Shown piece after piece: positions 1 to 9,540 of a DNA stretch of 64,000 nt (positions are counted from its first letter, which is position 1; each line of letters begins with the position of its first letter). The position numbers and the translations under genes were made by a program. The stretch comes from Chondrosia reniformis. Lineage: Eukaryota > Porifera > Demospongiae > Chondrillida > Chondrillidae. The stretch is taken from the NCBI GenBank assembly GCA_947172415.1, contig OX359195.1:1984001-2048000 (forward strand). Direction: 5' to 3'. The notes under the pieces were generated by a model. It saw only the letters and a program-made list of their open reading frames with translations, was not told the DNA's origin and searched no databases.

Positions 1-1240
1 ACTTATAGCATTTGGATGAGGTAGTTGGACCACTCTTGTCTCCAGTAACTTGAGCCAGTCTGTGGCCTCCCTGGTTGCATTTGTCGGGAAATAAGGTGCA
101 GGTGACATCCCAGATCTAGACCAACAGCTTCCTGTTCCACCATGGGGACTATCAGTATACTGTCAGGTGGCTTGCACTGAGTAACCTGTTATTCATGTCT
201 GTTTGTTGATGGTGTCTCTCTTAACTCAGCAGCTAAGTCTGTGTGTTGCCAAGCTGTTCACCTCAACTCTGCATCTACGTACATATGTAAATATACATTT
301 GTATTTAAGATAATTTGCTTTTTGGATAAAAGTAGTATCTAGTCAGTATCTAGTACATTTTGGAGGTTATGTACTTTCTGGACTGTAATTTCAAAGAGGA
401 GGTGCCACAGATATAGTCATGTTTGATGGGATTCTTACAGCAACCAGATACACCGACATCTTATCAGCAGCTTTGCTTCCCTTTATTCAAAAGGTGTACC
501 CAGAAGGGCATCATCTTTATAAAGATAATGACACTAGCACACTAGCAGGTACATTTAAGAATATTTCCAATTATCAGAGAAGCCCAGCTGAAAGCCCCAA
601 CTTGAATCTGACAGAGTTGAATTGGGGTCATCAAATAGACATTTTATAAAAACAGACAAATTCGCTGTTGACCAGGTAAGTGTGGGGCTGGCTTTGCTAA
701 ATAGCCCCTATTACATTATTCAAAACAAACCAGTTGTTTATAAAAACAACTAATAGTGTATATAACCATACTCATTGTTTATGTAACGCTTCTGTATGTG
801 GTTCCATAAAAACATGTAGGGAATTTTTCGGAAAACTGTAAGTTACTTTTGACTTGTACCGTAATTAAAATAAATAATTACTTAGTTAAATATCCATTGA
901 TGCCATGCCAAGTACCAATGCAGTGGTTACAAGTTACTAGAGACAAGAGTGGTCCACCAACTACCTCATCCAAATGCTCTCAGTAGCAGTCCAGTGAGGG
1001 AACTCTGATTGATTACCACTGGAGTGTGTGGAGTTGAGATGGATGAATTTATCCTCTTTCTCTCCTCTGCTAAGGCCGCTGCCGCTCCAGCCTCCCTGAC
1101 AGTGCTTGGCAAGTAAGAAGGTGCAGGTTGCATCCCAGACCAACAGCTTCCTGTTTCATTGGTACTATCGTTGTAATGTTTTATACATAGCTATTACAAT
1201 TACATGATCCAATTATAAGGTTAATGTACCTTTGAATGAT
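1..1240. repeat. Dispersed repeat R1, copy 1 (truncated at window start)
   Basis: This stretch belongs to a composite repeat of about 1.2-1.5 kb also found at 8830-10860, 15690-16640, 26480-27760, 43860-45010 and 61500-63060. Shared landmarks are the block with GGAATTTTTCGGAAAACTGT, a block reading on the minus strand as a short peptide with VWDVTC or VWDATC, and a degenerate Tc1/mariner transposase remnant. VWD(V/A)TC resembles the tail of some non-LTR retrotransposon proteins, but the match is short. I see no host gene here. Confidence 0.6.
419..650 (+). pseudogene. Tc1/mariner-like transposase remnant, C-terminal catalytic part
   Basis: The translation starts MFDGILTATRY and includes a DND motif at the position of the second catalytic aspartate, then SPNLNLTELNWG, a degraded form of the SPDLNP-E-IW block that carries the third acidic residue in Tc1/mariner (IS630 superfamily) enzymes. 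Only the C-terminal third is present and the diagnostic proline of SPDLNP is lost, so it is a relic. Closely related relics lie at 9281-9493 and 61500-62060; the last is the longest. Confidence 0.6.
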
Positions 1241-1390
1241 TGTGCAATAATTGCCTGGTTTTGATGTTTTAGTGGAAGAACATATCAAAATCTGAAAATG
1301 TAGTTTTATGCTGATGTAGTAAGTTTATTTTCTGTTTGCTTCACATTAGTGTATGCTCTTATCTACCCTCACATGTGATACGTATGAACT

Positions 1391-1882
1391 TGATCACAAA
1401 TAATCACTGGAACGTATTACGCCATACCAGCCAAGTGACCGAAGTCTGATCTTGGCTGGGGGACCGAAGTCCTATTAAGTTGGCAACCAGTGATCGCCTC
1501 CCAGTCATCCAAAGATGGAAAAAAATTCATCAAAGAACCACAGACAGCTGTTTCGCCCTCATTTGGGCTCATCAGTGTGGTACACTTCAATGATGGTAAA
1601 TTGGATGACTGCCCTCACTTATAAATCCACCACAAGTGAAACACTTGTGGTTTCATTTTAAGTGAGGATGGAGGCTACAGTCTAAGTGAGACTGAGCACT
1701 CACAATGACAATTGAAGTGTACCACACTGATGAGCCCAAATGATGAATTTTTTTCCATCTTTGGATGACTGGGAGGCGATCACTGGTTGCCAACTTAATA
1801 GGACTTCGGTCCCCCAGCCAAGATCAGACTTCGGTCACTTGGCTGGTATGGCGTAATACGTTCCAGTGATTATTTGTGATCA
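1391..1882. mobile_element. MITE-like element with ~150-190 bp terminal inverted repeats carrying a hammerhead ribozyme
   Basis: The left arm begins TGATCACAAATAATCACTGG and the right arm ends with its exact reverse complement at 1882. The arms match for about 140 bp almost without change. The right arm lacks about 28 bp present in the left arm at about 1533-1560; this is the GAAA half of the ribozyme. The centre holds a second small inverted repeat around CACAAGTG. No coding capacity is seen. It could be a DNA-transposon MITE or an inverted dimer of a ribozyme-bearing retroelement. Confidence 0.75.
1536..1584 (-). ncRNA. Type I hammerhead self-cleaving ribozyme (complete core)
   Basis: Read on the minus strand: ACCACA (stem I), CUGAUGA (core, 1569-1575), stem II GCCC/GGGC with loop AAAUGA, GAAA (1551-1554), a very short self-complementary stem III ACAGCUGU, cleavage triplet GUC (1543-1545), then UGUGGU, which pairs perfectly with ACCACA to close stem I. 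Every conserved core nucleotide of the hammerhead is present. Very short stem III type I hammerheads are known from animal satellite DNAs and retrozymes, where they are thought to cleave as dimers. Activity is inferred from sequence only. Confidence 0.85.
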
Positions 1883-1899
1883 TTTTAGCCTTTGCACAG

Positions 1900-3190
1900 G
1901 CTTAGTGCAATTAACTCCCTTTGTCACGTATGTACTTCTTAAATATATAACAAATCTGCTGGAGTACCTGTAAAATGATGGTGTTATGTCACTCAATGTA
2001 TATTGTATACAGAATTAGTAATGAAAATGAGCAAAAATGTACAAATTGTATTAGTATGTATTGTGCAAATATACTTTATTATTTACTACTCAAAATGTAC
2101 AGTGTACCAGTTGTCTCCTTCAAAATACTACTCTAAATAGTTCTATAACTACTCTACAATTGTATGTCAGCCAAGTTCAGTTCCTCTGTCACCTGTAGTG
2201 TTCTGTTTATGTTCTCTGTTAGTCTGGCATGCTCTCCCCCACTTCCTGCGTCCGACGATAATTGTGCAGGGGCGAGAAAGTAGGGCCGAAAAAGTAAATG
2301 CCACACCTCGACCAATCAGCTTACAGCTACCTATTCACACCAGTAAATGAACATCTTGTTTGAAATGCATTCATTATGTCATAGTGGTATCCTCTAGTGT
2401 GTGTGAGTAGTAACTTCTTCATCTTAGCAATGTAACATTACTTTATACGTATGATTGAACAATATTCTTTAAATGTACGTATTTTTTATGATAATGTGTA
2501 GAGAGAGAGTATATATAGTACAGAACAGTTCGTGGTTTTAAGATTCTCTCATTTATGTCTTTATCAAAAGGAATATTGCCAATGCTTGTGTAGTTAGTTT
2601 ACTATTAAATATCCTGTCAATCTCATTGGATGATAATATAGTTTTCAATTTAATAGAAAAGTTAAAGGAAATGTTTACGTTCATTCTACAAATACATTTA
2701 CAGTTGACTTGAACTATAAGTTTTAAGTGATCTTCCAATTGTATCAAAGTCATGTTATTCAGCTAGTTTGTTGTGCAATATTGAAATGGTAACAGTTTGC
2801 ACTTTATAGTATAACTGAGACTGTTGATTACCACTTGAATTATTTCTTTGTAGTTAGTATAAAAGGCGAAACACTAGAGTCATTCATATATTGCTGTGAC
2901 AATTGTAGCTCAGTGGCAGAGCACTGGTGATCATAACCAGCTGTCTAGGCTTCAATTCCAAGCAATTGCTTCTTTCATATTTTCCCTCTTAGTGATGTTT
3001 TAGACTGATTATAATTATACTTGTGGTTTGATTATCACTTTGAATAGTTTTTTACATACGTATTTAGCACACACCTTTTAGATATAAGATTAATCAATGA
3101 ATAATGAAGACTAAACAATTTCCTAATGAAAAATGTTTAGTAACTATGGTAGTTACAACCGTTTGTCTTCCTTAGCTATGTTGACTGTTT
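1900..3190. repeat. Array intergenic repeat R3, copy 1
   Basis: No gene is seen. The sequence recurs downstream of the paralogous genes at 10950-12860 and 16740-18400, and partly at 49990-50420, 53880-54400 and 56380-57210. Landmarks include the block GGCATGCTCTCCCCCACTT, an AT-rich stretch with TTTTTTATGATAATGTGT, and the tRNA-like sequence at its gene-proximal end. It is the 3-prime flank of the family gene in each array unit. Confidence 0.65.
2899..2969 (+). other. tRNA-like sequence (decayed tRNA or tRNA-derived repeat)
   Basis: The sequence can fold as an acceptor stem ACAATTG/CAATTGC (6 of 7 pairs), a D arm GCTC-AGTGGCA-GAGC resembling an A box, an anticodon arm CTGGT-GATCATA-ACCAG, and a T loop TTCAATT. 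The T stem pairs poorly and the anticodon loop lacks U33, so it is unlikely to be a working tRNA. Two relatives sit at the same place in other array units (12565-12635 and 18105-18175), and the last part recurs at 56990-57013. Confidence 0.45.
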
Positions 3191-3195
3191 AATTT

Positions 3196-4248
3196 TCAAA
3201 GGACCCAGATCTCCAAAAGGTCAGTGTAGAAGTCTTCGTCACTCCTTTCTTGATCAGCACACCACCTGACTTCTATGTCTTCCTGACTTGGTGCAATGTC
3301 ACGATGAAACCAGCCATATCTTGAACAGGACTGTGCAGTACTTGAGACACACCCCTGTCCATCCCACAAAGGGTCCTCCCAAGCAATCCTATCTTCATAA
3401 ACAGAACTATAGCCAGCTTCACAATAAAAGTTATTACCAACAAAGTCAGGTACTCTAGTGAAGTTAAATGGATCAGTATCTCTTGGACATGCATAAACAT
3501 CCGCATTAAGTTTATCAAGACCTACTGCCAGTGTCCAAAGATGCTTCCTTGGGTTGCCATGGGTGATGGAGAGGCCATCAACATATGAATCATTTATAGT
3601 TCTTTTTGGTGACCTCCAGAATGCATCCATTGTATAGTACTGATAACCCCTTGCATAACCACATACATGAGAGTAAGTAGTATTCACAGGAAAGGTCACT
3701 GAAGAGAATCCTGCAGGAGCTGCAACTGTGTAACCTGCTCCATCAACACTCCTTCCACATGCTCTCTGTCCTGTGTTGCTGTTAGATACCTCATTAAGAC
3801 CACTTGGACACTCTGCTTCTGGATCAGTCATATTGATGTAGGCAACTCTTCTCCAGTCACTGCTAGTAATGTTACAAAGTGTTATTTCCTCTTCTTCGGG
3901 AGGAGGACAGTCTGAGGTTATGTGATCCATCAGTTGGTCTATCTTCTCACACAAGGAACTGTTGAGCTTCTCAATCTTCTTTTTGCATTCTGCTCTTTCT
4001 TCTCCAATCAGTTGTTTTATTTCATCAAGCTGTTTGACAATGGTGCTGGTGAGGTTTCCAAAATTAGTACTTGAAGAGCTGTGACACTTGTCATAAGACG
4101 CTTTTGCTAATATGAAGAAGAATAACTGCCAAGATGCCATACTGGTAGAGTCATCATTGAGTGAGCAGTTAGTGTCAGCTGTACTTGTGAGTATGAAATG
4201 ACTGGCCAGTATAGTAAGGAGAATCCAATTCCACTTAGCAGAATTCAT
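3196..4248 (-). CDS. Secreted coiled-coil protein with Cys-rich C-terminal domain (family copy 1)
   Basis: Intact single-exon ORF of 350 aa. Residues 1-25 form a signal peptide (MNSAKWNW then a hydrophobic run to TSTADT). Residues about 67-112 are heptad-like coiled coil (VKQLDEIKQLIGEE), followed by an acidic PPPEEEE linker, then a ~220-residue domain with ordered motifs WRRVAYINMTDPEAECP, YSHVCGYARGYQ, YVDGLSITHGNPRKHLWTLA, DPLWDGQGC and DIEVRWC, ending EIWVL. Several N-X-S/T sites (NITS, NMTD, NTTY, NDSY, NFTR) support secretion. The domain resembles an uncharacterised extracellular family of sponges and cnidarians; I know no function. Oddity: the cysteine at about residue 181 (GGCSS in the paralogue at 12863) is phenylalanine here. 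The ATG is the one conserved across paralogues. Confidence 0.85.
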   Translation of the reverse strand: MNSAKWNWILLTILASHFILTSTADTNCSLNDDSTSMASWQLFFFILAKASYDKCHSSSSTNFGNLTSTIVKQLDEIKQLIGEERAECKKKIEKLNSSLCEKIDQLMDHITSDCPPPEEEEITLCNITSSDWRRVAYINMTDPEAECPSGLNEVSNSNTGQRACGRSVDGAGYTVAAPAGFSSVTFPVNTTYSHVCGYARGYQYYTMDAFWRSPKRTINDSYVDGLSITHGNPRKHLWTLAVGLDKLNADVYACPRDTDPFNFTRVPDFVGNNFYCEAGYSSVYEDRIAWEDPLWDGQGCVSSTAQSCSRYGWFHRDIAPSQEDIEVRWCADQERSDEDFYTDLLEIWVL

Positions 4249-4341
4249 CTTTTGGATCCTTTGAGTTGTCTGATGAGATTTAGGAGCTTGCTTCTCTAAC
4301 AGTTAGTGGTTGGTTGAGCTGCAGCTACAGTGATGAAGCTG

Positions 4342-4350
4342 CTTTTATAG
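4342..4350 (-). promoter_or_regulatory. TATA box of family copy 1
   Basis: CTATAAAAG on the minus strand, about 95 bp before the ATG. The block from the TATA box to the ATG (including GCTGCAGCTCAACC and GCAAGCTCCTAAATCTCATC) is conserved upstream of nearly all secreted-type copies, marking a shared core promoter and 5-prime UTR. Confidence 0.7.
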
Positions 4351-4886
4351 GAAATGGCACCGAATAGGTGACCATAACCAGTTACAGTGTAAAACGTTGA
4401 TGGTTATGTTGTCTACTAACATTTCATTTTCAGTTCAGTTGTTGTTGAATACAGTATAGACTTTGAACAGATCCATGTAGTCATGTTAAGGAGGATCATG
4501 ACAGAGATAGAGGACCTCTTGTAGTAGAAATGTTAGTGATGTTATAATATGTTGGAATGTTTAGCATACACTTTGATGCATACAGCTTGTTTGTCTGGGA
4601 GTGCAACTTAAACTTGTGTGATTGAAACCACCGTGTAGCAAATCAAACATCATTCAGTAAACTATACGTTCGTGTATGAGATCTACTTTCAGCAACCTAA
4701 CACAACTAATTACAGAAACCATCCATATTTGTCACAAAGATGAACCGTTTTACAACATAACCAGCTCCATCCCAAAGTAGGCAGTTGCTGAAGTAGTGAA
4801 TCCAGTTTTACAATGAAAGTGGCCACCCACAAAGTCAGGAAAATTGTTAAAGTTAAAAGGATCTTTGTCTCTTGGACACCTTCCTT

Positions 4887-5727
4887 TATGGGGTGCCAAA
4901 CGTGTCAAAATGTAGCATTCTCTCTGTTAGGGATATCAGGCTCTGATATGAAACATATCATGACCTGATATATATGCATACATATCATAAGCTGCTGATA
5001 TTAAAACATATCATAAGCTGATAGGAAATTAAAAGATATTAGAATTAGAAGAAGTGAAGTACCTTTTGGCTTTTGATTACAATTTGGAAGACATTGCTAA
5101 TTTTATTAAATAGAGTGTTGATCTGCTAACATTTAATAAATTAGCAATGTCTTCCAAATTGTAATCAAAAGCCAAAAGGTACTTCACTTCTTCTAAGTGC
5201 AACTCTTTAGTAGGACGGCCTGCCATTTTATCACAACATGTGCAAAGGAAAGCAGGTGGTACAGAGCATGCTCAGAGTGATTGCAGCAAGTGATATTGCA
5301 TTATTAATTAATTAGGGGTTCATCCAAGAAGTTCATATCAGCTTATGATATGTTTTAATATCAGGTCCTGATATGTTTTCATATCAGCTTATGATATGTT
5401 TTAATATCAGGTCCTGATATGTTTTCATATCAGCTTATGATATGTTTTAATATCAGGTCCTGATATGTTTTCATATCAGCTTATGATATGTTTTAATATC
5501 AGGTCCTGATATGTTTTCATATCAGCTTATGATATGTTTTAATATCAGGTCCTGATATGTTTTCATATCAGCTTATGATATATTTTAATTTCATATCAGC
5601 TTATGATATGTTTTAATATCAGCTTATGATATGTATGTATATATATCAGGTCATGATATGTTTCATATCAGAGCCTGATATCCCTAACAGAGAGAATGCT
5701 ACATTTTGACACGTTTGGCACCCCATA
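4887..5727. mobile_element. MITE with long imperfect inverted repeats, TIR TATGGGGTGCC
   Basis: The left end TATGGGGTGCCAAACGTGTC is mirrored at the right end, and the arms match for about 85 bp, then again around a central inverted repeat (about 5055-5200) copying TTTTGGCTTTTGATTACAAT in both orientations. The flanks TTCCTT on both sides suggest a target duplication. P2 at 14750-14759 keeps the uninterrupted target TTCCTTTACC, which proves insertion into a family pseudogene. Terminal GGGGTGCC is hAT-like, but the target duplication reads as 6 bp, or 8 bp if TA belongs to it, so the superfamily is unsure. No transposase is seen. Confidence 0.8.
5335..5600. repeat. 46-bp tandem repeat inside the MITE
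   Basis: About five to six copies of a 46-bp unit built from GCTTATGATATGTTTTAATA and TCAGGTCCTGATATG, each itself near-palindromic (ATATCA...TGATAT). The left arm of the host MITE has only about one to two units, so the array expanded on one side only. Confidence 0.85.
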
Positions 5728-5943
5728 TTCCTTTACCTTTTGTATCTTCATTCCATCCAACTGCCAGTGTCCACAGATGCTGTCTTGGGCTACCACGAGT
5801 GATGGAGAGACCATCAACATACGTCTGATCTGTCATCATCACTGAACTCTGGATATTACCCCTGCCCACTCATGTCCCCTGAGGAGTGCAATGAGCTAAT
5901 GAGCGGAACCGAAGTTCGCTTCATGGGAACCAGAGTCTCCCCC

Positions 5944-6035
5944 TAGCCACTCAAAAAGTTGGTTGAACGATAAACAGCTGTTTCGTCCTTATTAGGACTC
6001 ATCAGTATGGCATACGATGGAAGTTTGAGTGGCTA
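5944..6035 (-). ncRNA. Hammerhead ribozyme element in pseudogene P1
   Basis: On the minus strand CUGAUGA (5999-6005), stem II GUCC/GGAC with loop UAAUAA, GAAA (5981-5984), the short palindromic stem III ACAGCUGU and a following U give a hammerhead core with a GUU cleavage triplet. The proximal stem I is weak (UAU/AUA with mismatches). The outer sequences TAGCCACTCAAA (5944-5955) and TTTGAGTGGCTA (6024-6035) are perfect inverted repeats, so the RNA could close a 12-bp distal stem I. Sister copies are at 14966-15057 and 20290-20381. Confidence 0.75.
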
Positions 6036-6113
6036 GTGTGCTCTTTCTTCTCCAATCAGTTGTTTTATTTCATCAAGCTGTTTGACAATGGTGCTGGTAA
6101 GGTTTCCACGATC

Positions 6114-6830
6114 AACACTAATCAAAATGTTTTGGTATCTGGGGATATATATTTTGTAATTTTCATTAGGCCCAACAGAGGCAATATAGAATCCTACGAT
6201 AATATTATAATAGAGAATACTAATAATCTACTAAACATTTGTAATAAAAACATTTTTTGAGATGTATACATTGTTTAGGATTATTAAGATGTTGGAAAAC
6301 ATTATACGGTACGCTATGGGGTGCCATGTGGGTAAAAACACATAATTAGAGGACACAGTCTAAATATCATAATATTATAACTAAATATCAGGATGTGATA
6401 AACAACTTGCATATGTATGTAGAAATGGTTGGTGCTTAATTGACTGTAGTGTTGGGTGATTATTACTATAGTAGGTGCGATTTCTGTGTGGAGTAACATA
6501 TGCAATGATTGCTACAATTGCCAATGTAATTGTATTTAAATGGTGTTTATTGTGATTTTGTTGTAATATTACATTTCCACCTGAGGTAAGCATTTTGAAT
6601 GGCCTCAAATGTACAGAATGTGACTAACTACCAGAGAGTAGAAAATCCATGCCTATATTCTATCATGCAGTTATCCCGGTTTAGCAATTTAATCGTCAAT
6701 TTGATATAATTGTTTTTGCAACTAAGTTGTGGTTATCATATTATTTCTTGCTTACATTGCTGTGCAGTGATATGATAGTGGTATTGCCCACCTCTACTAG
6801 ACTGTGTTACACTGCATGGTAGCAGGGCTT
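6114..6830. repeat. Dispersed repeat R2, copy 1
   Basis: Begins around ACTAATCAAAATGTTTTGGT and is shared with 47728-48410, and in its later part with 54960-55385 and 59285-59650. It is AT-rich with no sustained ORF. It truncates the 5-prime part of pseudogene P1. A TATGGGGTGCC word at about 6315 matches the TIR of the MITE at 4887 but has no partner end here. Confidence 0.6.
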
Positions 6831-6999
6831 TACTCAAAAGGGACCCATAAGTGCAGAAGATAATAGACTAGATGGTGATTGGCTTTCGCATATAATTTCC
6901 TAGCACCTCTAAGGACTCTAGTTTTAGAGAACCATTTTAGATGTCTTATTCAGACTGCAACATAATCAATTAATCTCCATTTTCCATCAGCACACTTGT

Positions 7000-7715
7000 C
7001 CTAAAGGTCATTAACCTTGTGCAGAGTGTTAGTAAGTAAGTGGCTTGTTGGAGCAACCATAAGGGTCTACAACTCTGCAGTCAATCCCCCTAGGATGGTT
7101 ATTTGCATTGAGGTCCCCATGGATGATTACCATGCGTGTATTTAGGCTGACATACCATCTTTGGTGGGTTCTGGTGTTGCCATGGTAACCTCTGATGCTA
7201 TTGTAGAACCCATCTTTGTTTGCAGTATCACTCACAACTATCCACGATTTTTTACAGTCTGTTGCTGTTTTAGTGTATAGTAGGCAATGGTCCTTTCTCC
7301 CTTATAATCAGTCCATAATTTAGCCTTTATTTCTAAAGCTACTGCATTTACAGTACCTTCAAAAAAGATATGGTATTTATTCCCACAGATATCGTAGGTT
7401 TCCTTGAACAATCCTCCAGGCATCTTAGGCTCTGTCTACTCTGTAGCAATGTAATATCTTCACTACTACATTGAATGTTTTCGGCTCCGGGTTGTTCCTT
7501 GTTTCTGAGAGTCCTCTAACATTCCAAGTTGCCACTTCATTAACGTTCATCATGGGCAAGGGATAAAGCATGCTCATTGTTGGTAACAGCATGAATAGAT
7601 TAATGATAAATGTCAACAACAGCAGCATTAATGAACACTTTAATATAATAACTGAGGTACGTTGCACAACGATTGAGAGTAAAATTAACTAGTTTTGTAT
7701 GTAAAGAGCTAAGTT
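7000..7715 (-). pseudogene. Degenerate LINE endonuclease (EEP-type) fragment
   Basis: Minus-strand reading frames in succession give VATWNVRGLSETR (7540-7500 region), PGGLFKETYDICGNKYHIFF and, further on, GFYNSIRGYHGNTRTHQRW. WNVRGL plus SETR is the typical start of the apurinic-like endonuclease domain of non-LTR retrotransposons. Frameshifts and stops break it. It abuts, and seems to have replaced, the C-terminal third of the family copy at 7716-8456. The assignment rests on short motifs. Confidence 0.45.
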
Positions 7716-8456
7716 CAGTATTTCCTACTGCCAGTGTCCAAAGAGGCTTCCTTGGGTTGCCATGGGTGATGGAGAGACCATCAATATATGAATCATTTAT
7801 AGTTCTTATTGGTGACCTCCAGAATGCATCCATTGTATGATACTGATAACCTCTTGCATAACCACATACATGAGAGTAAGTAGTATTCACAGAAAGGTCA
7901 CTGAACAGCATCCTCCAAGAGCGGCAACTGTGTCACCTGCTCCATCAACACTCCTTCCACATGCTCTCTGTCCTGTGTTGCTGTTAGATACCTCATTAAG
8001 ACTACTTGGACACTCTTCTTCTGAATTAGTCATATTGATGTAGGCCACCCTTCTCCAGTCACTACTAGTAATGTTACAAAGTGTTATTTCCTCTTCTTCC
8101 GGAGGAGGACAGTCTGAGGTTATGTGATCCATCAGTTGGTCTATCTTCTCACACAAGGAACTGTTGAGCTCTTCAATCTTCTTTTGGCATTCTGCTCTTT
8201 CTTCTCCAATCAGCTGTTTTATTTCATCAAGCTGTTTGACAATGGTGCTGGTAAGGTTTCCAAGATTAGTACTTGAAGAGCTGTGACACTTGTCATAAGA
8301 CGCTTTTGCTAATATGGAGAAGAATGACTGCCAAGATGCCATACTGGTAGAGTCATCATTGAGTGAGCAGTGAGTGTCAGCTGTACTTGTGAGTATCAAG
8401 TGACTGGCCAGTATAGTAAGCAGAATCCAATTCCATTAATTTTAGCAAATTCATCT
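7716..8456 (-). pseudogene. Family copy 3, frameshifted and C-terminally truncated
   Basis: The start region is damaged: extra bases after ATGAATT shift the signal-peptide frame, and the good frame is entered at about ILTSTADT. The coiled coil and first half of the C-terminal domain read through to 7905, where a one-base change after CCSVTFL shifts the frame; the other frame continues VNTTYSHVCGYARGYQ to WTLAVG. Homology ends there and LINE-like sequence follows, so about 110 C-terminal residues are missing. The promoter is still recognisable. Confidence 0.8.
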
Positions 8457-8546
8457 TTTGGATCCTTTGAGTTGTCTGGGAGATTTAGGAGCTTGCTTCT
8501 TGAACAATTAGTGATTGGTTGAGCTGCAGCTACAGTGATGAAGTTG

Positions 8547-8555
8547 CTTTTATAG
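8547..8555 (-). promoter_or_regulatory. TATA box of family copy 3
   Basis: CTATAAAAG on the minus strand about 95 bp before the damaged start codon, with the conserved GCTGCAGCTCAACC block downstream. Confidence 0.6.
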
Positions 8556-8829
8556 GAAATGGAGCCATAGTAATGGTTTTGTTGTCATGGTTACTAAAAA
8601 GTTTTCCTTAGGAGTTATTGTTGTTGTATAAAGTTTGAATAGATCTGTGGATTATGGTAGAGATAGACCTCTTGTAGCAGTAAGATTTGTGAGTTTATAA
8701 CATCAACTGACTTAACTGTGCGAATGTGATTGCAAACACATGTGCAATCAATAAAATATTAATGAACTACATAATACATGAAAATTGAATAACTAATATG
8801 CACAAGAAATGTGATCTTAATAATAAACA

Positions 8830-9540
8830 TAATGTACTATTAATGAGGATGAATGTCCAGTGATGCCAAGCCAAGCCCCTACTGATGCAGGGTTCCCTCA
8901 CTGGACTGCACTTATGGCATTTGGATGAGGTAGTTGGTGGACCACTCTTGTCTCCAGTAACTTGAGCCAGCCTGTGGCCTCCCTGGTTACACTTGTCAAG
9001 TAATAAGGTGCAGGTGACATCCCAGACCAACAGCTTCCTGTTCCTGTTATTCATGGCTGTTTGTTGTTGGTGTCTCCCTTAACTCAGCAGCTAAGTCTGT
9101 GTGTTACCAAGCTGTTCACCTCAACTCTGCATCTATATATGTTCATATGTAAATATACATTTGTATTTAAGATAATTTGCTTTTTGGATAAAAGTAGTAT
9201 CTAGTCAGTATCTAGTACATTTTGGAGGTTACAGAACTTTCTGTACTGTCATTTTAAAGGGAGGAGCCACAGATATAGTCATGTTTGATGAGATACTTAC
9301 AGCAATCAGATATGCTGACATCTTATCAGCAGCTTTTCTTCCCTTTATTCAAAAGCTGAACCGAGAAGAGCATATCTTTATAAAGACAATGACCCCAAGC
9401 ACACTAGCAGGTACGTACATTGAAGAATATTTCCAGGAAAACAATGTCAATTGTCAGAGAAACCCAGCTGAAAGCCCCGACTTGAACAGGTAAGTGTGGG
9501 GCTGGCTTTGCTAAATAGCCCTAATTACATTATTCAAAAC
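8830..9540. repeat. Dispersed repeat R1, copy 2 (first part, split by a LINE)
   Basis: Matches the start of the window (R1). A minus-strand peptide with KLLVWDVTCTLLLDK is visible at 8990-9050. The repeat continues at 10121-10860 beyond an inserted LINE fragment. Confidence 0.6.
9281..9493 (+). pseudogene. Tc1/mariner-like transposase remnant 2
   Basis: MFDEILTAIRYADILSAAF... is homologous to the relic at 419-650. It keeps EEYFQENNVNCQRNPAESP followed by DLN, the region before the third catalytic residue, then breaks. The second acidic motif is altered (KTMTPST). It is non-functional. Confidence 0.55.

Larger units (their letters stand above)
4718..6110 (-). pseudogene. Family pseudogene P1, interrupted by a MITE and a hammerhead element
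   Basis: Pieces of the family gene are recognisable: the C-terminal half at 4718-4886 (frameshifted; truncated where other copies continue WFHREI), the YVDGLSITRGSPRQHLWTL segment at 5728-5860, and the coiled-coil segment at about 6040-6110. A MITE (4887-5727) splits the C-terminal half. The middle of the gene (end of the coiled coil to just before YVDGLSITRGSP) is replaced by a hammerhead-bearing element. The N-terminus is cut off where repeat R2 begins near 6114. It is the counterpart of P2 (14590-15305) and P3 (19910-20632). Confidence 0.75.

Noticed and set aside
2899..2969. Functional tRNA gene
   Set aside because: No U33 in the anticodon loop and a non-pairing T stem; paralogues are more decayed.
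3273..3518. Alternative-frame ORFs inside the family genes (for example MINLMRMF...), seen also at 12940, 18507 and 57293
   Set aside because: They are shadow frames within the conserved domain, and their conservation follows from that of the real frame.
5335..5600. Possible CRISPR-like or operator array
   Set aside because: Tandem palindromic units without spacers inside a MITE arm.
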